From positions 5,666-69,665 of the forward strand of contig JAKCWW010000957.1 in NCBI GenBank assembly GCA_026260175.1: a DNA stretch of 64,000 nucleotides. The letters are read 5' to 3'. The translations under genes and the position numbers were made by a program. Under the pieces are notes generated by a model. That model saw nothing but the letters and a program-made list of their open reading frames with translations. It did no database searches and had not been told where the DNA came from. Positions 42,701 to 57,700 of this stretch are shown here, piece after piece (position 1 is the stretch's first letter; each line of letters begins with the position of its first letter). This DNA is from Reticulitermes lucifugus (Eukaryota > Arthropoda > Insecta > Blattodea > Rhinotermitidae).

Positions 42701-45700
42701 AGCTCTATCAGCAAAACTCTCATAGTTGGGAGAATTCTTAATAGATTGAAGCAAACACTGATTGTCACCAACCTGGGATATTTGAAATTAAATAGTGTAA
42801 ATACATGTATGAAATTGTGCTTTTGTATCTTATGTTGCTCCTTTTGCTTCGCAATACATAAAGAATCTATAATTAAAAGTGCAATTCAGAAACTTTATAT
42901 GACATGTTCTCCTCTCAGTTTATACCTTGTTCAGAATATCTTTGAAGTCCTTTATAAGCATTACAGTCCGGCCTTGTGAATCCTTGTGTTCAGCGAGAAC
43001 AAACTTAGCTTCCACTTCCCAGATGTCCAGTTCCCCTAAAGCCTGCCTGATCACTAACTCACTAGATGCACGCGCATTCAAATCCTAGAACAAACCCAAG
43101 AATAGAAGTAGGCAAATTGAACTACAGCAAAATTCCGTTACTCTGACTCGCACAGGTGCAAATTATTGAATATTCTGGATTATCAGAAGGTACCTAGGAT
43201 CTTACAGGTAATTATTTGTTACTGTTCCTATAATTGGGCTGTACAACTAATCAGAGGAGTATTCCCTTTGGATATCTCCTTCATCTGCTAGTTCAGGGGT
43301 CATTAGTCTTCTTCTGCCTTTTCTGAAGTCTTCATAGCTGAAGAAGTTGATGGAGTATGTGATAAGGGATCAGGAGATACCACAACGGTTGATGCACATA
43401 CACTCTTGGAGGCCTTTTTGAACATGTCCCTGAGATCTGCCCGTTTCATTGATGAAGATTTTTTCTGGTAAAAAGCAAAACTTTGTTGGATTAAAAGAAT
43501 TTTGCTGTATATGCAATTGCAGCTTATACAACAAATTCTAATATTCATTTAGTGCTTACAGGAAGAATACATACAAAATTTGTTATCTGCCTCTGTCCCT
43601 CTTTATATCTTACAGCATATATTTATGCTGATGTTATCCAGTTTCATGTACAATATGGCTGAACTAAACAGCTTCCCCTTAAGAGTGCACATTCTCCACC
43701 TCCACCATATAATAAGGATTCTTGCATCCTCAGGAACAGAATATGATACCACTTCCTGTCTCTCAGATCTGTCTAATGCCCTTGTAAAACTAAAAGAATA
43801 CATTTATCATCATATGTCACAGTCATGAATCAATAATCAGACACATTTATTAATAACATTTTCATGCCAGCTGCATAAAAGGGTGTATAATAAACATGAT
43901 TGTCTTTACACAGCAATAATTAAACAAATTAAATAAATAAATACACAAAATGTTCATATTTTTATCTGGCTCTTCAATTATTCTTCCAACGTCATTATGT
44001 CTATCACATTATTCTATACAATTGCTCTACTAAAAAGTTGTGTTCCCAGACTGATCCCACATTTTTTGTGTACAATTTTTTACCTTTCAAACCAAATTAT
44101 TTTTCTTCGCTTGTTTTATGTATACCATCTCTAGCCATTCCCTGCAAGATAAAACACTCACACTTCTTTTTACTATCTCTTCTCTTACTGTGTAGTGCAT
44201 GAATTAAAGTTTCAGTATTTATTTTTCATTACTATGAGTGTAGGTCCCAACTCAGGTAACTATTATTCCTTTTACACCTCTACTCCAAAGTGAGGTACAT
44301 ATTCCCCCAAATGAAAGCTTCACTATTTTATATACTACATTTGTTCTGAACTGTAATTATTGCTGACACAAACCTTGCAACAAACCAAGTTCTCTGATTT
44401 ACATCTTGTATAGAATATGTTTCTTGAATAAGTTGAACTCCTTTTTTTTAAGTACTCTTATCTGTTCAACTTCAAGTAAAGTACAGGTTATATTTGACTA
44501 ATAAAATACCAACTACCATCCAGATACATTCAAAAGTTCAAGAGTTATAACATGTGTTCACCTAAAGTAAAGAATGTACCATAACTATTCAAAAATTGGC
44601 AAAAACCGTAAACTAAAGAATTTTAAATTGGGATTTCACCATGATAGGAATATATTCTCACCTGAAGAGCATTAGCATTAGCAGCAATCCTCTCCTTAAC
44701 ATCTAAAAAGTCAGCAAATGTAAGCAATTCAACTGACTTACTAGGAATTCCAAGAATTCCAAACATTTCAAGCCAATGTTTCTCACTGAACATTTCTCCA
44801 CGGACATATTTCAGTAGTGGCAGTATCACCTACAACAAATGCCACAAAATATTTCTCTGTTAATGCAATATATAAAACTGTAGCCACTAGCACAGTTATA
44901 TGTCTGAAAAATGTCATTTACTTTTGAACTATATTGTTTGCAATTTCACAGCTCAACATTGCAAAATGAACAAAACTTACCATCAGGATTTCAGTATTCA
45001 TTGTTTGCTTCAGACTTCATATGCATAGAACATAGCGTTACACTTACATATCGAATTTGTGAGCAATAACACATACTCAAAGTTAATGTATAAAGGATGT
45101 GATTTACAGACTAAAATGACTACCACATGAATATCACACTCCTGATGATATTTTGCTATGTAATTTATATTTACCAGTACTGCTGTGATGTGTTTATTAA
45201 CATGCTGTTTTGTAGATAATAATTAGTTGTTAAGGTACAAATTATGTCTTTAATTCTGATTCCAAGCACGGGAAAATATGAGCTCGGTAACACAAGGCAA
45301 GTTGGCTGCATGTTACATTAACATAATGCTGCAAACTGACTCTCTCACCCAGATGTGTGACATCCCTCATATAGAGCAAGTCATTACCATCAGAGAAGTG
45401 TTTTCTGTTTAGCAAAGAGTGTTCTTTGACATACTTCTGAAAAGTACATGCGTCATGGAAAAAAAATGCGGCTGAAAGTTTTGTAAAAAAAATGCCCACA
45501 GCAACAGTGATGTACACAAGAACAATGTACAGAACAGGTTATGTGGGTCAACAATAAAACACTAAAACTTGAATTTTTCTTGGCTAATGTAGGGTTTACA
45601 TCAGTGGGAACATAAACAGTCAAAATAACATATGTTGGTGTCACAAAACCCTCAGCCCAGTTTGTGATGCTTCTTCTCATCACTGCATGCAAAATCACAC

Positions 45701-48700
45701 AGCCTATCTTTTCCAAAGAAACAAATTCTGACTGTTATGATAAATTAATCCTGACACCATTATTCAAGAAATTAACAGAAGAAGATAAAGTGCATGACAA
45801 CCTTCATTCTTTGCAAGAACTGAAAGAGAACAGTCAAAGAGAAATTGCCAATAGTTCATGACAAGAGTTTCATTGTGTGTTAAGAAATATTTTCACAAGG
45901 TGTGAGGACTGCTTAGAAGCTGGAGGTCAGCCCTTTGACACTCTCCTATGAAATAAGGTAAGATGAACAGCAGGAGAAAAATACACTAATAAAATCCCGG
46001 TGGAGGCAGGCTTCATATACGTATGATAAGGTTGCTGTGACAGCAGAAGCGCACAGATTAGTGGGATGCTCTGTATAAGAACGGCCTTAAATTGTTATTT
46101 GTTAAAGTTCACTGCACTGACAAAAATCCCAGTTAGCATTTTTAAGTCCTATTTTATTCTTATAAGAAAATGTAAACATTTATTACACATAAGTATGTAA
46201 AAAATGCATAATTTAAAACACACCTTCTAGTGCATTTTTGTGGCCTTTTGAAGGATGGCTGACATGACTAGTATGTATATTTGCAGTTTTACTATTTATG
46301 TCCCCTTATTCACTTTATTGGAAATTCACACACTGAAACATCAAAGGTTATTTGAAATTGTGGATGAATTTAAGTACTTGGGATCAACAGTAAATAGTAC
46401 TAACAACATAAGAAAGAAAATAAGGCACCAAATTTTGTTGGGTAATAAATGCCATTTCAGTTCAATCAATGTACTAAAGTCTAAAAATTTATCTAGAGCA
46501 ACTAAATGTAAACTGTATAAAATGGCTATATGCCCAGTGGCAACCTACAGTGCAGAAACATGGGCCATAAACAAGTCAGCTGAAGAAACACTAATACCCC
46601 TTGAAATAAAGATATTAAAAAAAATTTTCAGACCAGTGATAGAATATAATCAATGGCAAATAAGAATGAATGTTGAACAAGAAAACTTATACAAGGACAT
46701 CAACATTGGTACCTTTGTTAAACTACAACACCTTAGATAGATGGGACAGCTAAAATGGATGGATGATGCAAAGAAACACCAATATACCAAGCCAACTTAC
46801 ACCAGAATCAACCTACGGGGAGACCCAAGGCTAGATGAAAAGATGAAGTAGAGAATGATATAAGAAAGATGGGAATTGTTAATTGGAGAGAAGTAGTACA
46901 GGATACAGATGGACAGAGGAGGGCAACTAGGGAGGTGCTTATCCTTCTTGGATAGTGGAGCCACAAAAGAAGAATAAGAAGAAAATTTGCTTTATTTATA
47001 CATGCTCACATAAACAACTCATGCATGTACAAACCATTTCAGGGCTTCACAGCAATCCATATGCAATTTATGATTTATATAAGAAACAATGTAAGCTACC
47101 TCTCAAGTATTCTCAACACTTCACCCTTCCATGTACAAAACATCAGAAACATTATCCATTATTATATAACATCACAACTCAGAGGAAGAAACCTGAAAAT
47201 TCTGTATACAAATTATTCATAGAAAAACAGGATAAGATAAAAATATACTCTTCATTACACTTAATAAAAATTCCCAAGATATCTTTTACACCTGCAACAA
47301 CTGACATCATCATCACCACAAGTTTACAGACTGTGTTTGCATTACTTTCTAGAGTCAATGACCATACTGTGTACAATGCTCACCTTATACTTTTCAACTT
47401 CCTGCAGTAATCTAACCGTTAGTGATGTAGTTTCACTGCCAGACTTAAGTCTTTCTTGCCACTGCTGTAAGAATTCTTCAAATTTGTAACTCTTGCTGCG
47501 AAAGACAATCCATTCTTCTTTAGAGATGGTTTCAATACCTACAAACATCCGACAAGAAATTCCAGCAATAACAGAAAATAGTGACCAACAAGATGTTCTG
47601 GGCAGAAGTCAGAAGAAAACCTACTCTCCTGCTGTATAAATTTCATCATGCAATTTTTAAAGTATTTATTAATGAAGAGCCAATCATGTGGCCAGTACTT
47701 TGATGTATAATTGTAGCCTGTGCAGAAAAAAATGCAGTCAATATTGTTTGTGTTGAATTGTCTACATGATTTTACTCATCCTAGCAAAGGCACCTGTTTC
47801 ATTTTTCCGCACGTGATAGGTTATTCTGAGCAGAATGCATAGAGTTTGTGTGGTCACCTCTCATTCAACAAGTTCACGTGTCCACCATGTTGTTATTTCC
47901 GATTATAGGAAATAAGGTGTTCTTTTTCACTTTGTAAAGAAGGCCTAAGAGTGGCATTTATTTCATAAGATTTATACTTTGAAGTAACAATTTCTTTCAA
48001 TAAATCAAGCTGCAATATCAGCAGCATCTTTCTTTACTCTGTGTGTGTGTGTTTTGCTGCATGTGTGCACATGGATCTGTCAAATGCAGTAATTTCTACA
48101 CATGAATAAATTACCTGTGTTGAATTCATCAAAGAGAGACCACATATTTTCATGTTTCTTGAGATCATTTTCAACTGCATCAACAACAGAAAACTCAGGA
48201 TTTTCAATTCCAAAATTAGCAGAGTCTTGCCTGAAAAACAGCAAAATAAATACTGCAATTATCACATGACACTGCTTCACAAGGTATGGCAAAGTCACAT
48301 CAATTCGATCCTTACAGAAGTTTTTGTCTTGTCTGTAACAGAAGCTCCCACTCCTGTCTCTTTTCTCGCAGAATTTTAAGGCTCTTCGTTAGGACCTCAG
48401 GTCCGCCATCCTGAAGGCTTGTCTCCCGAGGCTTCAGCTGTTCCCACCGCAACTGGAACTTTTCTACTTCATTCACGAAGTTTTCAATTTGTGTCATTAG
48501 ATTACTTTTGATTCCTTCAACCTACAAGGATCAGTGTGACATCAATATATATTGTCCCTTTATATTATTATAGGTAGTATACCTAATTACATTTCCATTC
48601 TAATGAGTTACATTATGCATAAAACTTTCCTGATGGCTAAGAGCTGAGAATTTTCTGTTCACGAGTAATTCTTGTCACCCACAATTTATGTCTTAGAAAA

Positions 48701-51700
48701 GGATAATCTGCTGTCTTGATGCAGTTTCATTCTGTTCATGATCATGCCCTGCTATTCACATGCATCTTGTTAACTAATTAAAAGTTTTATTAGACCAACA
48801 TGTGCACTATATTCTTATAAGCAAGTCTTTGACCCCCTGAGGATGGCCTGTTATAGGCCGAAACATATGTAGGGGTGATCGACTTGCTTATAAGAATATA
48901 GTGCACATGTTGGTCTAATAAAACTTTTAATCACCAAAATTCAAGTTTTTTTGGTCATGAAATACTAGCCCCAAGCTCCTGGCATATAAAAGCATGTATC
49001 ACAGCTACTACAGAAAGGCAGTTAGGTTCTGTGCTGGACCACTTGTTGAACACATTCTGGGTCACCAAATAACCCTCATATTATAAAAATGACAAAATGT
49101 ACAGTCATTGAAGCCACTAACTGAAAGATAAGAGCATTCAGGTGAATCAGTCAGATGATAAACAAATAATGAACAGTAGCCATGCACAAGTACACAGGCT
49201 CATATTCTGTCTCATAGAACAAAGATATTATAGCAGACAACATACTAAACTTTATGCTCTAAGATGGAACACAATACATACTTTCCATCAGTTAAAACTG
49301 AAACCACACACACTTGTTCTTTAAAATTCTAAACAAGGCAAAATACAGAAATGTTTATTTAGACTTCACAGAAGTGACTGTTGTCCTGATGCTTAAGCAA
49401 ACAAAAAACTATAAATAAATGTATTAATGCCACTCATAACACTAACATTTACATGAAAGTTACTAATAATGGGTAACGGTATTTCATGTTACCTTTATGG
49501 ATGGGAAATGTGAACCTCTGAAAGCGGTTCTAAGGATACAAATTAACAATTTCAATACATACCTGTTTGCTGAGAATATACTGATGGTTATCTAACATTG
49601 TTTGAAAGTTGTCCCACATGGCAGCCATTCTGCTCACTTGCTCCACCCTCTCCTTGGTCCAGCTTGCAAGGGTCTTATTCTTCTTCTCAGCCTCTTCAAA
49701 CACTGACCGCATCTGCATTCAACACAGAGTTCTAATGAGAATCATAAAAAGTCTGGGTCATATGTCACATTTCAAAAGCTCTCATAAATCAATATTTAGA
49801 AGAACAAATAATTAATATTTAATCATGCATTTGTTTACAAAAAATCACTACTGTATTATTATTATAAAGGTATATGGCAATACAAATAATGGTTAATTAT
49901 CAACACTTCCAATTTTATAAAATATTTTTCACGCTCTAACTACGTAGCCAAACATATGGAATTCAAGTTTAAGGAAATTTAAATTTCACTAGACCAGCCC
50001 AAATTCCATTCTTTCAAATTTCATATATTTTAAGAAAACCTTAACTTAAAATACCTAGTTAAATAAAATATTCAAATTTCATAGAACTATAACCAAACTG
50101 CCACGCTAAATTTTCATGTAATGTTACAGAATTATTTTCCTATTCTACTATATTATAGACAAGACAGGCAATGTACGTATAAACATAACATTGAGGTGCG
50201 TTTACATAACCATTGTTGCCATGGAAAAGCAATAAGTATTACAAATTCTGGGTGTGTGTCTGTAGCCTTGGTTATCCAGCATGCAAAGAACATGTGCCAT
50301 AATATATGGTCATCTGTGGCCAGTCTGGCTCTACCACATTTTTCTACAGTATCTCGTAAACGGCACAATTTTAGGGAAAAAGTTATTGAACACAAAATGT
50401 GTGTTTTGATTTTCTCTACAACTTTTGTCCGAAATATTTATCATTCTAAGAAGAACTGAGTGAGATATTATCATGAATGTACGTACCTCTTCATATAAAG
50501 TACCCGGTATTCTTCTGACATGTTAAACTTGAAATGTTTCGACAGATTTTCGAAAGATACTCAAATATCAAATTTTACGAAAATCCGTCCAGTGGGAGCC
50601 GAGTTGTTCCATGTGTACCAACCGACAGACAGACAGGGAGACAGACAAACAGACAGACAGACAGATGGACAGACATAATGAAGCTAATAGTCGCTTTTTG
50701 CAATCTTGCGAACACGCCTAAAAATTGCTTCCTGATTTATAGAAACAATTAACTAAAAGTAAATATGTACACATTGCTTATTTTCAATAAGAAGCCAGTA
50801 AAGTTAAAGTTCACTGTAAGGCAGTTCACTCAATATTATGTATACACAGCAAAAAATTAACAAACATCCACTATTAATTATTTTCAATACTGTCTTCTGA
50901 AGCATTTGTTAATATTTTAATTGATACAAATCCTAGATATATGAAGTGTTCATAACACATATCAGGCAACAAGTTTTCAAGGTTATTCTAACATTTTAAA
51001 AATTCGAACTACATACACTGTGACTGCTATGATGGATATTCAATTGGTATGCATTCAGACACACATTGTGAAGTTCTCTTACAAATATGCCCCGAAGAGT
51101 CACTATATACTGAGACATATTTTGTACTAGGATCCAACACATGGAGCTTATTTCTTACTAAACATGCAGATATTGTTTTAAAAATAGTTTTCTTGGTTAA
51201 CACTTTTACAGCCGTGTAACAAATAAAACATGTTACCTGTGGAGCAGTCTTCATGATTTCAGCATGTTTAGCATTTGCTTCACCAATCTCTTCAACAGTC
51301 TGTGGTTGTCTTGAGAGTATTTCAGTTGATTCTGTTGTAAATTTCTCAATAACTCCAACATCCCTCACAATGGAGCTCTGCAGAGAACTAACCACCGTAT
51401 CCCAGTAACGACGGTTGTGTAACTCTATCTCTGCACGAACTGGCAGAAAGCTCACCGAGAAACAGTCAATCTTCTCGTCGGTACTGTAAAAATGAATACA
51501 GCCAACCACATGCATTATTAATAGACTAGTTCCCACAGCCTCTTTCATCATTTTATAGTTCAGTGCTATTCTAAAATTGCTTTCCTTTTGCCTGATATAC
51601 AGTAGTTAGATATGACTTGTTGGTCAACTGCAGAGCCCTGAACAGTTACCATTATGCAGCACAAAAATGCGAAGAATCTTTATGAACTGGATAAACTGTT

Positions 51701-54700
51701 TATAATAAATGACTTAATGACTGCACTTGAGAACAGTGGGTGCATATCAACTGTTGCCTCAAACGACTAAACTAAGAAAATAAAAGGAAAGACAGAGCAA
51801 AACCTATACTTATTTGACTTATAAAGGTTTTGGGTAAGTCATCATTTACGGATCACAAACAATCAGCAATGATTAAGAAATCCTTTTTAATGAGCCTAAT
51901 ATTACATAAAAACTACAAATTATGACACACATTATGTAATTTTCTCTACACTAGTGCCACTTCTCCTCTCTTAGGTCCAAATATTCTTCTCAGTACGTGT
52001 AACATATATGGCAGAAATGAGATATGCATAAAACATTTTGGCCAGGAAAACTCAAATAAAGAGGAACATTTGGAATTTTGGCATAGATGAGGGCATGGTA
52101 TTAAACTGAGTTTACGAGAATCAAAATGTGAATATGTGAATTGGACTGAAATCACTCAGAAGAGGTAAAATATAATAGTGGGCTATTATGACCATGGTAT
52201 GGAACTTCTGGTTCTGCAAAAGGCAGGAACCTCTCACAAGCAGAGCATTTATCATATTTCTAAGGCAAGACCTGCCTAACTGAGCTATAAAATACATAGT
52301 AAGTTATAATATTTGCACACATAGGAACAGATACATACAAATTTTTTTATTTGGATGAATAATACTTCTGAAATAGAAAATAAGATGTAAATAAATGGAA
52401 CATAAAACAAATAAATAGTTTGTAATTTACAGAATGTTGATCAATGACTATGCTCCTTTTAAACAGAACTCTCAAATTAGTCAATATTTACTGAGCAGGT
52501 TTGGGATGTTGATAAATCATCTTACGTTGGTAGCTTTGCAATTTCCTGACTCCATGTTTTTGAAGCTCGAAAGTTATGATCCCAGTCCTCAGAAGTAAGC
52601 AGATGCTGGTCAGCCAGGTAATCTAAATCAACTGAACCCAGTGCAACCCACTGCAACCATCGATCTTTCACTGCATTCAAACGTCCAAATAATTCTTCAG
52701 CTTTGGCAAATAAGTGGCCATACCTATGTGCATTTCTGTTACCAACACAAACATAAAGTTAGATATCCATGGTCTGAATCTTTTATTCATCTATGAATAC
52801 ATGAAATTAAATTCTATTTCATAACATATATTGCCCTGCACTGTTATTAACTAAAACAGTGAAATGTCAACAAAATTTTTTAGGTTGAACAGAATTTAAT
52901 TTTCCAGTCACTTTAATATATAAGTATGCAGTTCTGATGTATAAGTATACAAGAAAACAAATTTATGAAATACGAATATTCGTGAAATTAATCGTACCAG
53001 TATATTAAAGAAGCAGAGATGGGATGAAAAAGGATTGGACACATTCATTAAACAAAACAATATAGATTATCTAAGACAGGGATCAGTTGATAACAAATGG
53101 GACAATCAGATAAGGTTACAGAGGGCACAGACAAAGATTAGCAGCACAGGTGGAGACAACAGATGAAAGGTTACAAAAGGATGGATATGTAATGCTATAA
53201 ATGATTCCAGATGACAGTGAGAGAAAAAGTGTTTCATTTAACAATGCTGTCAATTGCTAACATTATATAGTAGATGAATGAAATACAAGTATGAAGCATT
53301 GGTGGAATGACACTGACAGGGGAAAACCAAAGTACTCACAGAAAAAACCTGTCTCAATGTCACTTTATCCAATATCAACCCCATGTGGACTGGTCTGAGA
53401 TCAAATCTACTCAATATGAACATATGCAATTTTCTTATTGCAAAATTATAAACACGTCTTACTGTCACATATTTATTAAATTCATTAATTACAATGCTGA
53501 ATTTCATTCAGGAACCATTCAAACACATCACTCATGAATCTGTAATGTACACTTGTATCCAACAACTCATGCAATCTCTAGGTATAAACTGGCATTATTT
53601 TAACCATTTGAAGTATGAAAGTTACTTTATATCCAATGCTTCACAATTGCTGAAAGAGCATTGCTTTTTGGAAGGTTCCCAGGCTTCATCTGTTTGTTCT
53701 TTTGGTAAGAGGAATGTGTAGATGAAGACGAGTATGCATAATTCCACCAATGCTCCATACTCACCTCTGAAGTATGAATTTCATCTGAACTGCATTTAAA
53801 TATCCAGTTCCTAACTCACAGAAACATACTGTATCTCTGTTACGGACACATACTTTTAGTGAAGTTTAGGAAAATAGTTACTGTTTAGTGCAAGAATCAT
53901 ATCAAACGCATATATACATTGTGGGACAATGCAAATATCTCTTAATGTCAATGCAAGTGGTACAATATAGCTACTACTATGTTTTAAAGAGTTAACACGA
54001 ATGACATGCATGTACTATAATTATCCTGTAACAGCAAAAAATATGTTGAAATTGCCCACAAAAGGGACAAACACTGCAGAATACATGGCCTTACTATTAA
54101 TTTTCTGGCACCAAGTTCAGATGACAGAATTACAACATGCCAGCAATGACAAATAGCCAATACCATATATAAAGTTTCATTCTGCATACAGAAAATGTTT
54201 TGTCAAAACTGATGTTCCAGAGACCAACAGCCAATAAAGACGTGGTAAAAATACCGGTACGAAGTGCAATTATGATGATGATGACACACAACTAAAATTA
54301 ACTACATGTGTCATAAATTTTCATCAATTTTCATTTTAAGGACTTCCCACTAAAAAATTAAAAATGTGCAGTTTACCAATCATGCTGTCAAACAGCACAA
54401 GCAGTATAAAATCAATAATATTCTGTACTATAAAATTACACAAGTAGTACATATGAAGATTAAATCATAGAGAATGAAGCAAGAAACTGTAAACATCCTA
54501 CAGATATTCAAATGAAAAGATCAAAAAATAATTACAGGCAGCCCTTGTTTCATGCCTGTTTGTTTTATGCCCTTTGGCTTTACCACCCCTTGCCAATTAA
54601 CACCACTTCTTAGTACACACCTGCTCATTTTCGGTTTAACCTCTTTTGGCTGAACATGCACTAGGACGCTGCCAAGCACATATGAAACTTACGGCACAGA

Positions 54701-57700
54701 ACAAAACTGTGAGGCGGTGCATTCACTGCAAACTGCATCAGTCAGCATGCGCTAGTTGTTTAGTTCAGACCACATGGTTTGTCTGTTTGTTTGCCTTTAT
54801 TTAACAGTCTTTATTTGTTCTACCTACAAATACCACGATGACACACCCAAGTGAGAAACAAAAAACTGATATGATTAAGAATAATCGTAGCAATAATGTT
54901 AATGGTGGTAACATGTATGATCTGTGGATAATAAAGTTACTGAGTAGTAAAGCCTGTGACAGTGAATTTAATAATTCATGATGGAAATATGGACAATCAA
55001 CCATCCATGACAAGTGTAAAAACTACAAACTAGGCAGGAACAGAAAAACTGAGATGATGATGAATGACACAACACCTAACCCAATCATCAGCACACCTAC
55101 TTATATGAAATTGACACACCCAAAACCCTAACCTAACTGCAGCAAGAATCTTAACAATGGTAATACAGCAATCTGAGTTGTGAAGTCCATGCGAGTGAAT
55201 TTAATCACCTGTAACAGCAATCATAAGGAACATGTATGTATGCCTCATACAAACAGGCTGTCATTGGTATGATTGCCCATAACACCCACCTATTCCATTA
55301 TTTCTTATGAGAATATCATTTTTGATTTATGCCCACTTTCTCAGGAGGACAACTAAGGCATAAAACACAGGCTACCTGTAATTACTCTTCATGATGTCTA
55401 ATAAAATAAAGCACTTACAGTTGCATTTTTTTCATGGTACTTGCCTGTCAATAATAGTAGGAAATATAAGGCCTTCATTATTTTCACTAACACCTCGAAA
55501 ATTATTAGGAATTGCCAAGAAACGCTTCAACTGTCCATAGTATTTCATTCGAATTTCTTCCATAGGTGGTCGAAATTGCAACTTCTGCTGACTGTAAGGG
55601 AAACAAAATTATGTTATTAGAATGCATTTACTATTAACTGATATGTCGATTACTGACACCTAATGGGAACAGCTGACAGTCAACTCACCGATACACCAAT
55701 TCCACTTTTATTTCTGGAAGATGTTCATTTAGTGCTTCAAGTCCTACTTGATATTGGTGCTCCAATGCCTTGTACAGCTGCCGATCCCAATGTGCTCGCC
55801 AAGATTTCATATTAGAGAAGTTCTGGAAGTACAGACACCACAAAAATCACGTTTAATCTTTAAAAATTAATTCCTGTGTACAAATGACTAAGTATTTCGG
55901 CATATCTTAAACTCTGATTTAAGCCTGAGTCTACACATTCCAGCACTACCTGCACCAACATCAGGGATGAGCTTCAATTTAAATGAAACTGCTGCAAATT
56001 CATTACATCAAAATACAGTCAAAATAAGGAAGGTAAAGTTGTCCTAGTGCATGCCACATGTCACATTATGTGACATGGACCAGAGGCATATAAAATTTAA
56101 CAAAATTCAGTAACATAATTACAGATCTGTGTTTGACAGAAAAGCCATAAATCTACAAACCTGGCCTTCAACTTCATTCATAATGTTTCGTATATCTTTC
56201 AGGCCCTCCTTCCACTGTTGCTGATGTCGAAGTAAATCAGTGTTCATTAACATTATCACCTACGACATAAACTAATTTTAAAAGACTGGTAAAATACATT
56301 ATCAAAATCAGTCTACAATCCTTCACAATACAATGCATGCAAACATGAAATACACCGACAGTTAAGTCCTAAAAGCTTTTCTTTGTGTTCCACACTCTTT
56401 CTGCATCACCTCCTGCATTTAACCATTTGAAGCCCTGTGGTAACTACACATACAACCTGCTCTTACATTAAGAAACTCTGCATTCTGTACACACTCTGTA
56501 TTTCTGTGTTTCGTGTAATTCTCAGAATGAACAGCAATTATTGCCTTATACAGCATTAACTGATCAGCGTTATCACGGACATGGAATTGTTTCTCCATGT
56601 GGTAGGATATGAACTTTTATATGTAATGTAGATGAACGTCGGGTCTTCAAAGGGTTAAATATGTGAAGTAGCATCCTTATAGATCCTCAAACCCTGGACC
56701 CATCTAGGAATAAATATTTCCTAAAGTTTACCTTTTCTATTAGGAAATGCAGTGTAGGTATGTAAGAAAAATTATAAGAACATAACATTTCCAGCTACCT
56801 GAGTCATAATTTTCATAATAAACAAACACTAAAGCTCAGACACATTGGTAACACACAAGTCAAAAGAAAACTCAAACAAATGCTTCACTTTATGGTAATA
56901 AATTCAGTCCACAAATTTCTGCTTCACGCTAGTGCATTCTAATCATCTTAGCTTTGCGAGCATGACTGAATTTATTATTGACGTGACTAAATGTATCACC
57001 TTATCTCTGATTTGGGCATGATATGAAGCAAGTTTGTTGTTTTCCCTGGAAAGCCTCTCAACTGTAGCCTGCAGTCGAGAAGTGTATTTGTCCACAGCAG
57101 CTGTATCACTCCATGTAACTCCATTCTGTTCCTGCACTAAACGAGCCAAATCCAGAGCAGCTTCCAGCATCATTGGTCTCTGAGACGCAATCATGCGGTC
57201 ACCGATGGTGTTGTGAAAGTTCGCAACCTGCGGTGATCAAAATAGAGCATTCATACAATTTACCTACTATTATTATTATACATGAACTGCTAGGACGATC
57301 CTGTTACCTACATTTACATCACTATGTGATTACACACTTGGTCACAGAAATAATAAATAAATACAGGTGCTTGTTTTTAGGTCTTTGCAGTGGTGCAGTT
57401 GAGGTCTCCCTTCTTCTGGGACATTGTACTATGTCACTGGGTGTTTTGTGTCCTATATTTTGAGAGAACATAATGGTCTTGTCTTCAAGAGTTGAACGTT
57501 CAGTTCTTCATTGGATATTCGACACTTTAAGATCACCCAGTGATGCAACACGATATCCCAGAACAGAAATCGCAAATACCGATGCTATCAGAAAGTGGTG
57601 GAGTAGCTATATTTGCAGCTATACTTGTATTCACCAATTCTATGATGTGACAGAGGTAGAAACCAAAATGATAAAGGTGAAGCTAATGTTGTTCCTCTGC

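Noticed and set aside
45242-45517. 91-codon minus-strand frame
   Set aside because: No known domain; it overlaps the flank of a transposase relic on the plus strand and is probably repeat-derived.
55441-55444. Canonical GT donor (CAA|GT) for exon 9
   Set aside because: It breaks the frame with exon 10; the GC site three bases earlier keeps it and gives the conserved residues.
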